In this document: in pieces, positions 1 to 4,921 of the stretch | How the letters are laid out: every line of letters begins with the position of its first letter | Numbering within the stretch: position 1 is the stretch's first letter | Origin: Candidatus Shapirobacteria bacterium | GTDB lineage: Bacteria; Patescibacteriota; Microgenomatia; VGLL01 | Reading direction: 5' to 3' | Assembly (NCBI GenBank): GCA_016866735.1 | Contig: VGLL01000057.1 | Location: forward strand, 1 to 6,264 | Length of the DNA: 6,264 bases | Made by a program: the position numbers and the translations under genes | The notes under the pieces: generated by a model | Told to the model about the DNA's origin: nothing | What the model saw: only the letters and a program-made list of their open reading frames with translations | The model's database searches: none

Positions 1-93
1 TTGCCTTTTACTGGTTATGGTCGCTAGTTGTTGCATCGCAAGGAGATGATAACAAAACAAGGAAGTCATGTCAATTCCTTGCAAAACCGCATC

Positions 94-133
94 CGATCCG
101 GGATCGTTAGGAATTGCCGATCCGGGAAAAAAG
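94..133 (+). repeat. 40-bp intergenic repeat, copy 1
   Basis: First of three copies in the same orientation (others at 712-751 and 2357-2396). It starts CGATCCGGGATCG, has TTAGGAATTGC in the middle, then CGATCCGGG, one variable base (A at 127) and AAAAAG. Within it, CGATCC-G-GGATCG is a palindrome. The same GGATCG can instead pair with the second CGATCC across an 11-nt loop, so two mutually exclusive hairpins are possible. It is identical to copy 3 except at the variable base. It lies upstream of the MazG-like gene. Confidence 0.85.
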
Positions 134-161
134 AGGTTTCTAACCTTTCGGGTTAGAAATC
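127..161 (-). terminator. Intrinsic-terminator-like hairpin, minus strand
   Basis: A perfect 9-bp stem pairs TTTCTAACC (137-145) with GGTTAGAAA (151-159) across a 5-nt loop. Read on the minus strand, the hairpin is followed by CCTC and then six T residues (132-127), as in a rho-independent terminator. Read on the plus strand no T-run follows. No protein gene runs into it from the right, so it may end a minus-strand small RNA. The 4-nt gap before the T-run makes it less than ideal. Confidence 0.45.
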
Positions 162-162
162 A

Positions 163-253
163 CTAAGGCAGATCTTCGCGCCAAAAATCAGCCAAACGGC
201 GTGAGACTTTAAAATTATTGAGTGTTCGGTAGAGCAGCCTTGATCTGCCTTAG
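163..253. repeat. 12-bp perfect long-range inverted repeat
   Basis: CTAAGGCAGATC at 163-174 is the exact reverse complement of GATCTGCCTTAG at 242-253, with 67 bp between. The right arm overlaps the -35 box and spacer of the proposed MazG-like promoter. It could be the closing stem of an RNA made from either strand, or paired sites for a regulator. A 12-bp match this close is unlikely by chance. Confidence 0.75.
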
Positions 254-268
254 CAACCTTGTTATAAT
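240..268 (+). promoter_or_regulatory. Promoter of the MazG-like gene
   Basis: TTGATC (240-245), a 17-bp spacer and a perfect TATAAT (263-268). Only 7 nt separate the -10 box from the GTG at 276, so transcription would begin at or next to the start codon. This supports the 276 start over any upstream one and predicts a leaderless mRNA. Confidence 0.6.
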
Positions 269-275
269 TGCCAAT

Positions 276-584
276 GTGCCAAAGACAATTAAACAACTGC
301 AAGACTTAATGGTTGGCCAGCTGAAACGTCGAGGTTTTTACCCAAAAAATGAAAAGGAAGTATTGCTACGATTGGGCGAAGAGATGGGCGAAGTGTTTGA
401 AGCAGTAAGGGAGAAACAAGATAAAAGAGATTTAAGTTACGAGGTGGTAGACGTTTTTTGGAATCTATTACGATTCTGCGAATTAAAAGCTATTAATCTC
501 GAGAAAGCCTTCATGGAGAAACTAAAGAAAAACGAGGAAAGACCTCTCCCGGGGCCTGTTTCTGGTATCTCTGAAAACTCATAA
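276..584 (+). CDS. MazG-like nucleotide pyrophosphohydrolase
   Basis: A small all-helical MazG-type protein of 102 aa, about the length of single-domain members. Family members hydrolyse (d)NTPs to the monophosphate and pyrophosphate, using Mg2+ held by acidic helices. The signature is visible: E35-E36-M-G-E39 in the first metal-binding helix, then E56-V-V-D59 after a linker, matching the EExxE...ExxD pattern. The frame is open further left, with a GTG at 222 (120 aa). I chose GTG 276 because it starts just before the family's first helix (TIKQLQDLM) and sits 7 nt after a perfect -10 box. There is no Shine-Dalgarno sequence. Its role may be house-cleaning of abnormal nucleotides or tuning nucleotide pools. 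MazG proteins can lie next to toxin-antitoxin genes, as in E. coli mazEFG, but here the neighbouring vapBC is convergent and not co-transcribed. The substrate is unknown. Confidence 0.82.
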   Translation: MPKTIKQLQDLMVGQLKRRGFYPKNEKEVLLRLGEEMGEVFEAVREKQDKRDLSYEVVDVFWNLLRFCELKAINLEKAFMEKLKKNEERPLPGPVSGISENS

Positions 585-790
585 GTAGATTAGTTGTTTA
601 TTAAACGAGGGCTCGCCCCTATTCTCTATTTGATGCGCGGTGGGAAAGCCACCTATTAGAATCTCGTCCTGTTTATGTCCACGCCCCCGTTTTTTTCCAT
701 ATTTCTCATTCCGATCTGGGATCGCTAGGAATTGCCGATCCGGGTAAAAAGTCTTCGCCGCATCTGCCAGCGCAACAGTAAAGTAAAAAA
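585..790. other. Convergent intergenic region
   Basis: No gene is seen between the converging MazG-like and vapC genes. It holds a small hairpin GGTGG/CCACC near 639-653, a GC-rich stretch ending in seven T residues (690-696) and the second repeat copy (712-751). The T-run has no good stem directly before it, so I do not call a terminator. The GC-rich patch around 610-690 could belong to an RNA, but I could not fold it convincingly. Confidence 0.5.
712..751 (+). repeat. 40-bp intergenic repeat, copy 2
   Basis: Same orientation as the other two copies, with two substitutions (T at 717, C at 725) and T at the variable base (745). The substitution at 717 shortens the first palindrome to CGATC/GATCG but leaves the second hairpin option (GGATCG/CGATCC) only slightly changed. 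It lies between two convergent genes. Confidence 0.83.
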
Positions 791-1192
791 TTAAGCAGCG
801 GGTTTTAATGAAGAGGCCTGCAACAGTTTAAGCCCTTTGATTTTCCCAAAATCTTTCTGATTGAGGGTGGCTAGGGGCAGTTTCTTTTGGAGCGCTTCCG
901 CCGCGATAAAAGCATCAAGAAGAGAAATGCCGTACTCCGCTTTCAGTTTGCCCGAAAGCTTTGGAACTTCCGCCGCAGGTAAAATAACTCTCATCCCCGA
1001 AAGCAGTTTTTCCAACACTGCCGTCTTCTCTTTGCTTTCCCAGACACTTTTACCCGCCCAAAGCTCAGCCAAAGTTATAAAACTAATGGCTGGCCGCCAT
1101 CCTCTGGCTAAAAGTTGCTCGAAAGCCGTCTTTTTGCCTTTAGCCCTCAAAAACTCAATTAATACCGAGGTATCAAGCAAAACTTCTGTCAT
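791..1192 (-). CDS. vapC: VapC-type PIN-domain toxin
   Basis: A 133-aa single-domain PIN ribonuclease. Family toxins cut tRNA or rRNA in a Mg2+-dependent way. The acidic active site is complete, numbering from ATG 1192: D7 in LLDTSVLIEF, E43 in TLAELW, D93 in LLDAFIAAEAL, and D114 in the TLNQKDF strand. The ATG overlaps the antitoxin stop by one base (TGATG on the minus strand), which implies translational coupling. A TTG one codon upstream, at 1195, is a weaker alternative. No own promoter or ribosome binding site is seen, so it depends on the vapB promoter. The length is typical and nothing is truncated. The RNA target cannot be predicted from the sequence. Confidence 0.88.
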   Translation of the reverse strand: MTEVLLDTSVLIEFLRAKGKKTAFEQLLARGWRPAISFITLAELWAGKSVWESKEKTAVLEKLLSGMRVILPAAEVPKLSGKLKAEYGISLLDAFIAAEALQKKLPLATLNQKDFGKIKGLKLLQASSLKPAA

Positions 1193-1518
1193 CAAAATCG
1201 GATCTTTCTCAATTTTTGTTCTACTTCTCCTCTCATTTGCCTATTTTCTCTTTCAAGCTCCGGCCCAAAGGTGCCCTTAAGTCCAGGAATAATTTTCAAG
1301 TATTTTTGAAAAGAAACCTTTGGCTTAGTTATTAAACCCTTCTCGCTCAAAACTTTTTCTGGCTTTACCGGCTTGATCATTAAGTGGCCATCTTTTATCG
1401 TCAGAAACAACCAGTCGTAGGGGGTAATTCCCAAAAATTCCCTAAATTCTTGGGGAATGGTAATTTGACCCTTGCTGTATGGTCTAATAAATTGAGACAA
1501 AGAATTATTAATTCCCAT
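1192..1518 (-). CDS. vapB: AbrB/SpoVT-type antitoxin (VapB)
   Basis: A 108-aa antitoxin paired with the downstream PIN toxin. The N-terminal swapped-hairpin DNA-binding domain covers about residues 9-52 and has the signature RPYSKGQITIPQEFREFLGI (12-31). The Lys/Arg-rich C-terminal tail (about 53-108) is the expected toxin-binding part and is longer than in most VapB proteins. The frame stays open to 1626, but ATG 1518 is preferred: the domain begins just after it, and the extra 36 codons would run across a perfect -35 box, the -10 box and the operator palindromes. There is no Shine-Dalgarno sequence. The antitoxin alone, or with VapC, probably represses its own promoter through the palindromes at 1519-1548. 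Confidence 0.86.
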   Translation of the reverse strand: MGINNSLSQFIRPYSKGQITIPQEFREFLGITPYDWLFLTIKDGHLMIKPVKPEKVLSEKGLITKPKVSFQKYLKIIPGLKGTFGPELERENRQMRGEVEQKLRKIRF

Positions 1519-1548
1519 CTTGAAATTCAAGATAGCATGAAATTCAAG
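1519..1548. promoter_or_regulatory. Twin-palindrome operator of vapBC
   Basis: Two 13-bp sites spaced 17 bp apart. On the minus strand the start-proximal one is a perfect palindrome, CTTGAA-T-TTCAAG (1519-1531), and the distal one is CTTGAATTTCATG (1536-1548) with one mismatch. A longer 13-bp direct repeat, ATCTTGAATTTCA, underlies both. They overlap the -10 box, part of the spacer and the start point, the usual place for autorepression in toxin-antitoxin operons. Confidence 0.65.
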
Positions 1549-1557
1549 ATTTGTCAA
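1529..1557 (-). promoter_or_regulatory. vapBC promoter
   Basis: On the minus strand: a perfect TTGACA (1557-1552), a 17-bp spacer and TATCTT (1534-1529), ending 10 nt before the vapB ATG. The expected start point lies 0-4 nt upstream of the ATG, so the message has almost no leader. Confidence 0.65.
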
Positions 1558-1667
1558 GAAAAAAGTTTTACTTAAGATTTCTCGGCCTTGAATTGCATAA
1601 AGACAGGGGGGTCGAGATCTTGGCAATTTGATTCCGGCCAGAAATTATTCGGGACGATTTCAGGGCT

Positions 1668-2285
1668 TTAGAGGCCGAATGTGGCTATAATCTCAGGATA
1701 TTTGGACTTAAAATCTTCTGAAAATTTACAATCCATACAGGTTGGAATCCACCAACTTAACACGCCGTCTTTTTGTATTAAAGACTCCCACCCCGCACCA
1801 TCATTTTTATAAATAGCGATCAAGCTATAAGGGTATTCTTTCTTTATATTTTCGTTATGCTGGAGTTGGATTAGCAGACTCACTAGGTAATCGTCACCAT
1901 TAGTATCTCTGTTGTAATCAATATATGGATTAACTACTTTTTTCTGAAGTTCTTCTCTCTCTTTAGTATATTCTCGAGTGGAAAGGGGCGGCTCAAAAAC
2001 GACAATCGGGAAACTTAACTTTTCGGTTTTCCTGGTTGGTTGAGCTGTGGGATTAGAAGATGTGGTTGGCCTCAAGATTGGAAGTGGAGTTAGACCCAAT
2101 GGAGATCTTGTTTGACACAAGGCAACTCGTTTTTTAAGTTGACTGTTTTGGTAGAGCGAGAAACCCGTGACGATTAGCAAAAAGAGTAGCAGGAAACTTA
2201 ATCCAATAAAAAATGAATTACTTGACTTAGGAATTACCACGGGAGCTCTCTGATTATTCCCTTGAGATAGAGAAGAATTTTCCAT
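1668..2285 (-). CDS. Membrane-anchored protein of unknown function
   Basis: A 205-aa protein. Residues 1-24 are polar and Ser/Asn-rich. Residues 25-45 form one strongly hydrophobic membrane segment without a signal-peptidase site, so it is probably an N-terminal anchor with the rest outside. Residues 62-87 are a Thr/Pro/Ser-rich linker. A folded domain follows at about 90-205. In it I see an acidic loop DYNRDTNGDD (123-132) reminiscent of calcium-binding loops, and a C-terminal stretch with W178, W179, P181 and a C183-x-x-C186 pair. I recognise no named family. ATG 2285 is supported by a promoter 7 nt upstream and by an in-frame stop in the promoter region with no other start between. It has its own promoter and no Shine-Dalgarno sequence. 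Confidence 0.8.
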   Translation of the reverse strand: MENSSLSQGNNQRAPVVIPKSSNSFFIGLSFLLLFLLIVTGFSLYQNSQLKKRVALCQTRSPLGLTPLPILRPTTSSNPTAQPTRKTEKLSFPIVVFEPPLSTREYTKEREELQKKVVNPYIDYNRDTNGDDYLVSLLIQLQHNENIKKEYPYSLIAIYKNDGAGWESLIQKDGVLSWWIPTCMDCKFSEDFKSKYPEIIATFGL

Positions 2286-2292
2286 TAATGTA

Positions 2293-2321
2293 ATTAAAGA
2301 TTAATTTTGTCTAAAAATCAA
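2293..2321 (-). promoter_or_regulatory. Promoter of the membrane-protein gene
   Basis: On the minus strand: TTGATT (2321-2316), a 17-bp spacer and TTTAAT (2298-2293), then 7 nt to the ATG. This again predicts a leaderless message. Confidence 0.5.
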
Positions 2322-2335
2322 TCTTAGCCTCATTC

Positions 2336-2356
2336 CCCGCCTTGCGGCGAGGCAGG
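2336..2356. repeat. GC-rich 21-bp palindromic insert
   Basis: A hairpin-forming block GCCTTGC-G-GCGAGGC (2339-2353), with one G-T pair, lies directly before repeat copy 3. The heptamer CTCATTC precedes it (2329-2335), and the same heptamer (705-711) directly abuts copy 2. Copy 3 therefore looks like the same junction with 21 bp inserted. Confidence 0.45.
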
Positions 2357-2396
2357 CGATCCGGGATCGTTAGGAATTGCCGATCCGGGCAAAAAG
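2357..2396 (+). repeat. 40-bp intergenic repeat, copy 3
   Basis: Identical to copy 1 in 39 of 40 positions, differing only at the variable base (C at 2390). It lies between the comM stop and the promoter of the membrane-protein gene. In this place it would be transcribed on the minus strand as the 3' region of comM. The A-run is on the wrong side for it to serve as a terminator of that message. Confidence 0.85.
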
Positions 2397-2417
2397 CCTT
2401 TTCTTGCTTCGAAAAAA

Positions 2418-4076
2418 TTATTCATCGACCTTAGGCCGATACTGCAAGGCCTCCGCAAGATGAGTGGCCCTGATTTCTTTTTCGCCGGCGAGGTCAGCAA
2501 TAGTGCGAGCGACTTTAATCACGCGGTAGTAGCTACGGGCGGAGAGATTCATCTGCGCGGCCGCCTGGCGGAGCAGGGTTAAGCAATCTTGGGAAAGAGG
2601 ACAAAATTGCTTTACCTCCCGCGTGGACATCTCGCTATTGCAAGTCAGTTTAGTTCCCTTAAATCTTTTTGTTTGGATGTCCCGCGCTTTTTGAACCCGT
2701 TTCTTTACCATTTTCGAATCTTCTATTAATCTCTTCTCTTCCCTAGAAAGATTCTGGCGGGTTAACTTCTCTACTTGGACCGGCGGCAGTTCAATGTGCA
2801 AATCAATCCGATCGATAATCGGCCCGGAAATTCTTTTTTGGTAACGGAGAATCTGGCCAGGAAGACATTTACACTTTCTGTTCTGATCGCCAAAATAACC
2901 GCACGGGCAAGGGTTCGAGGCGGAGACCAAAATAAACTTGGCGGGAAAAGACAGGCGGCCAGCTGCGCGAGAAACGGTCACGATGCCATCCTCCATCGGC
3001 TGCCGAATCGATTCTAGAACATGGCGGGGAAATTCGGGAAATTCATCCAGGAAAAGCACGCCCCGATGGGCCAGAGAAATTTCCCCGGGTAAAGGATGGG
3101 AGCCGCCGCCGATTAGGCCGATGCGCGAAGTGGTATGGTGCGGCGCGCGGAAAGGCCGGTATTTTATTACTGATTCTCCTTCCGGCAGATTACCGGTAAT
3201 AGAATAAATCTTCGTCACTTCCAGCGCCTCTTCTTCGGTTAAATCAGGTAAAATCCCCGGCAAAGCCCGCGCCAACATTGTTTTCCCGGCTCCCGGAACG
3301 CCTTTGAGAAAAACGTTGTGCCCGCCGGCCGCCACAATTTCCAAAGCTCTTTTGGCCTGCTCTTGACCAGCCACGTCGGCAAAATCGAATTCATAATCAA
3401 CTTTGGCGGGAATCTCGGCAAAAGAAATGTGCTTTTGGGGGATAATTCGCTCAAGACCGCTAAGGTGCTTAAAAAGATCCAAGAGCGAAGAAACAGGATA
3501 AATCTCTATTTTGTTAATTAAGGCTGCTTCTCTGGCGTTTACGGCCGGCAGAAACAATCTCCTAAAGCCCTTGCCTTTCGCCAAAAGCGCCATGGCTAAA
3601 ACACCGTTAGTGTGGCGCAATGATCCGTCAAGAGAAAGCTCGCCCAAAACCAAGGCGCCGCCAAGATCGGCCGCTATTTGGCCAGAGGCAAGTAAAATTC
3701 CCAAGGCGATGGGAAGATCGTAAGAAGGGCCAACTTTAGGCAAATCGGCCGGAGAAAGATTAACCGTAATTCTTCGGGCCGGAAAATCGGATCCGGAATT
3801 CTTGATGGCCGAGCGCACCCTCTCCCTGGCTTCTTCAATGGCTTTATCGGGAAGACCAACAATGGTGAAAGACGGTAGCCCTTGGGAGGCAATATCAACT
3901 TCGACTTCAATAGGAACAGATTCTAACCCAACCGTGGCGCCAGAAAAAACGCGAGCAAGCCCGCTTAAATTTTTTCTCTGAGTAGAATCTAACCCTAACT
4001 CCTCTTGAGAAGAATTTTGACGGGAAGGCCCGCCTAAACTTTTTCTTTTTTGAGAAAAATTTTCTCGGGCAGGCAT
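2418..4076 (-). CDS. comM: ComM/YifB family AAA+ ATPase
   Basis: A 552-aa protein of the magnesium-chelatase-like ComM/YifB family. Vibrio ComM is a hexameric branch-migration helicase that helps integrate incoming DNA during natural transformation. Domains in order: N-terminal extension (1-40); Lon-like fold (about 42-165, with GLPSFTIVGLPDKAIEEARE); AAA+ core with Walker A GVPGAGKT (259-266), Walker B VLFLDE (340-345), Cys cluster C390/C392/C402/C404 in the zinc-finger-like insert, and DRIDLHIE (422-429); C-terminal ChlI lid domain (about 440-550). All key residues are intact. The family normally begins near residue 41 here, so about 40 residues are extra. No alternative start lies between, and an in-frame stop lies 12 nt upstream, so ATG 4076 is the only reasonable start. 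It is transcribed alone from its own promoter, without a Shine-Dalgarno sequence. Confidence 0.95.
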   Translation of the reverse strand: MPARENFSQKRKSLGGPSRQNSSQEELGLDSTQRKNLSGLARVFSGATVGLESVPIEVEVDIASQGLPSFTIVGLPDKAIEEARERVRSAIKNSGSDFPARRITVNLSPADLPKVGPSYDLPIALGILLASGQIAADLGGALVLGELSLDGSLRHTNGVLAMALLAKGKGFRRLFLPAVNAREAALINKIEIYPVSSLLDLFKHLSGLERIIPQKHISFAEIPAKVDYEFDFADVAGQEQAKRALEIVAAGGHNVFLKGVPGAGKTMLARALPGILPDLTEEEALEVTKIYSITGNLPEGESVIKYRPFRAPHHTTSRIGLIGGGSHPLPGEISLAHRGVLFLDEFPEFPRHVLESIRQPMEDGIVTVSRAAGRLSFPAKFILVSASNPCPCGYFGDQNRKCKCLPGQILRYQKRISGPIIDRIDLHIELPPVQVEKLTRQNLSREEKRLIEDSKMVKKRVQKARDIQTKRFKGTKLTCNSEMSTREVKQFCPLSQDCLTLLRQAAAQMNLSARSYYRVIKVARTIADLAGEKEIRATHLAEALQYRPKVDE

Positions 4077-4082
4077 AAATCC

Positions 4083-4111
4083 AGTCTAAACTAATAAAAT
4101 TGTTTTTTCAA
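4083..4111 (-). promoter_or_regulatory. comM promoter
   Basis: On the minus strand: TTGAAA (4111-4106), a 17-bp spacer and TAGACT (4088-4083), then 6 nt to the ATG. The TAG in the -10 box is in frame with comM and blocks any upstream start. This predicts a leaderless message. Confidence 0.5.
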
Positions 4112-4134
4112 CCAGTGGTTAGAAAAACTTACTC

Positions 4135-4163
4135 TTGATTTACCCGTTAATACAGGGTACATT
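4135..4163 (+). promoter_or_regulatory. Promoter and possible operator of the CopG-type gene
   Basis: TTGATT (4135-4140), a 17-bp spacer and TACATT (4158-4163). An inverted repeat, TACCC (4141-4145) and GGGTA (4155-4159), spans the spacer and enters the -10 box. This is a plausible site for autorepression by the ribbon-helix-helix protein it drives. Both boxes are only 4/6 matches. Confidence 0.42.
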
Positions 4164-4175
4164 TAGGCAAACAAA

Positions 4176-4223
4176 ATGAGGATTATCTCGGCTGGAACCA
4201 AAGCAAAAAAGGGGGGAATATGA
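4176..4223 (+). CDS. Possible 15-codon leader peptide
   Basis: ATG 4176 opens a short frame, MRIISAGTKAKKGGI, whose TGA overlaps the ATG of the CopG-type gene (ATGA). The start lies 12 nt after the proposed -10 box and has no Shine-Dalgarno sequence. It could couple translation to the antitoxin gene. So short a frame can easily arise by chance, and the poly-purine end simply encodes the ribosome binding site of the next gene. Confidence 0.2.
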   Translation: MRIISAGTKAKKGGI

Positions 4224-4525
4224 AAAAAATCAGAAATAAGATAAAGCCAATACCTAAATTCAAAAATGAGGATGAGGAGAGAAATTTTTGGGCAACTGCC
4301 GACGCGACAGAATATTTTGACATGGATCATCCAGTCGAGCTGGATTTATCTAAGCTCAAACCGTCAACCGAGTCAATTTCTTTAAGACTTCCGTCTTTCT
4401 TGCTCGCGAGAATAAAAGAAATCGCTAACTCCCGTGATGTTCCCTATCAATCACTGATGAAAATATTCTTGGCCGAGAGAGTAGAAAGAGAACTCCACGC
4501 AAAAAGAGAAGCGATCGCGCCCTAG
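4220..4525 (+). CDS. CopG/BrnA-type antitoxin, no toxin partner in the window
   Basis: A 101-aa protein of the CopG-antitoxin type. The N-terminal half has the family's IPKFKNEDEERNFWATADATEYFD pattern (about residues 11-34), typically the toxin-contacting part. The C-terminal half is a ribbon-helix-helix DNA-binding unit: strand SISLRLP (52-58), helix about 59-70, helix about 76-91. The start is fixed by a G-rich ribosome binding site (4211-4216) 3 nt upstream. The toxin in such pairs is usually adjacent, but the 143 bp upstream contain no toxin frame and the downstream gene is on the other strand. It is therefore an orphan, or it acts on a toxin elsewhere. A weak hairpin plus T-run follows it. 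Confidence 0.83.
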   Translation: MKKIRNKIKPIPKFKNEDEERNFWATADATEYFDMDHPVELDLSKLKPSTESISLRLPSFLLARIKEIANSRDVPYQSLMKIFLAERVERELHAKREAIAP

Positions 4526-4543
4526 GAATAGACAAGCCTCACC

Positions 4544-4564
4544 AATCTTCTAGATTACTTTTTT
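4544..4564 (+). terminator. Weak terminator after the CopG-type gene
   Basis: AATCT (4544-4548) pairs with AGATT (4552-4556) across three bases, followed by AC and six T residues (4559-4564). The stem is short and AT-rich, so the call is tentative. Confidence 0.3.
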
Positions 4565-4593
4565 AGCCTTTATAATTAGAAGCTATATAAATC

Positions 4594-4860
4594 TCAAGCG
4601 CTCTGTCCCTTCGACTTCATGTAGCAATCGCGGCAATAGACTGGCCTGTCTCCTTTTGGTTGAAAAGGAACCGTAGCCGCTTTTCCACAAGTAGAACACT
4701 TAATGTTGTAAAGCTGGCGGCCTTGCGGATCGGTTCCCGCTGGTGCCGCCGCAGAATCTGCTGGAGCAGCTGGCTCACTGCTGGGCTCTTCTGCTACCGG
4801 CGCCGCCGCTTGCGGTTCTTCTGCTTGGTCACTAACTACTTTTTGATCATCATCTGCCAT
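4594..4860 (-). CDS. CxxC-x17-CxxC zinc-ribbon protein
   Basis: An 88-aa protein in two parts. Residues 1-47 are acidic and rich in Ala, Pro and Glu, so probably disordered. Residues 50-85 form a small zinc ribbon: C55-S-T-C58, exactly 17 residues, then C76-R-D-C79, with D71-R-P-V-Y75 before the second pair. The architecture is recurrent in Patescibacteria, where the function is not established; RNA or protein binding is a guess. The frame continues three codons upstream to a GTG at 4869, but that GTG lies inside the Shine-Dalgarno sequence, so ATG 4860 is the start. It has its own promoter starting inside the end of the PIN gene. The canonical strong ribosome binding site contrasts with most neighbours and suggests high expression. 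Confidence 0.85.
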   Translation of the reverse strand: MADDDQKVVSDQAEEPQAAAPVAEEPSSEPAAPADSAAAPAGTDPQGRQLYNIKCSTCGKAATVPFQPKGDRPVYCRDCYMKSKGQSA

Positions 4861-4865
4861 TAATA

Positions 4866-4874
4866 TCACCTCCT
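4866..4874 (-). promoter_or_regulatory. Strong Shine-Dalgarno sequence
   Basis: AGGAGGTGA on the minus strand, 5 nt before ATG 4860, nearly the full complement of the 16S rRNA tail. It fixes the start and shows that this organism does use Shine-Dalgarno initiation. Confidence 0.8.
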
Positions 4875-4892
4875 CTCGCTATTTCTTCTTTA

Positions 4893-4921
4893 ATCATAAA
4901 TCATCTTGAGGAATTCCTCAA
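4893..4921 (-). promoter_or_regulatory. Promoter of the zinc-ribbon gene
   Basis: On the minus strand: TTGAGG (4921-4916), a 17-bp spacer and TATGAT (4898-4893, 5/6). It would give a leader of about 26 nt that includes the Shine-Dalgarno sequence. It begins within the last codons of the PIN gene. Confidence 0.55.

Larger units (their letters stand above)
1..221. other. Non-coding left edge and leader region
   Basis: I see no convincing gene here. One frame is open from the left edge to a stop near 111, but it looks like no protein I know and it runs through the 40-bp repeat. Another frame ends at position 27. Features present: an imperfect hairpin with arms CAAGGAA/TTCCTTG near 59-82, the first repeat copy (94-133), a strong hairpin (137-159) and the left arm of a 12-bp inverted repeat (163-174). 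The structured elements suggest regulatory or RNA-coding DNA rather than protein-coding DNA. Confidence 0.5.
127..255 (-). ncRNA. Candidate small structured RNA (unassigned)
   Basis: On the minus strand a promoter-like pair (TTGTCT near 291-286, 16-bp spacer, TATAAC at 269-264) would start an RNA near 257. The 12-bp inverted repeat would close a long stem over an AT-rich interior. Inside, CGCC and GGCG (198-201 with 179-182) can form a smaller hairpin. The RNA would end at the hairpin plus U-run at 127-161, giving about 130 nt. I match it to no known family: no SRP, tmRNA, RNase P or tRNA motif is visible. A 6S-like long rod is possible but not shown. The alternative is that the inverted repeat and hairpin act only on the plus strand. 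Confidence 0.27.

Noticed and set aside
1..27. LPFTG-like residues at the left edge resembling a sortase signal
   Set aside because: The frame ends four codons later without the membrane segment and charged tail that a sorting signal needs.
94..133. The repeats as rho-independent terminators
   Set aside because: The hairpins are followed by an A-run on the plus strand, and on the minus strand the T-run precedes the hairpin.
220..250. tRNA D-arm-like string GGTAGAGCAGC
   Set aside because: No matching acceptor stem, anticodon arm or T-loop (GGTTCGA) is found at the right distance.
222..275. Upstream GTG extension of the MazG-like gene
   Set aside because: The 18 extra codons run through the -35 and -10 boxes and the inverted repeat, and add nothing that matches the family.
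690..696. Seven-T run as terminator of the MazG-like gene
   Set aside because: The preceding CCCCC stretch has no complementary G-rich partner nearby, so no stem forms next to the T-run.
861..1280. Long plus-strand frame opposite vapC and vapB
   Set aside because: It lies antisense to two genes with intact family motifs and encodes nothing recognisable. The same holds for frames opposite comM at 2775-3207 and 3318-3723.
1519..1626. Upstream extension of the AbrB-type antitoxin frame
   Set aside because: It would translate through a perfect promoter and operator, and the domain begins directly after ATG 1518.
94..2396. The 40-bp repeats as a CRISPR array
   Set aside because: The three copies are about 0.6 and 1.6 kb apart with whole genes between them, and there are no spacers or cas genes.
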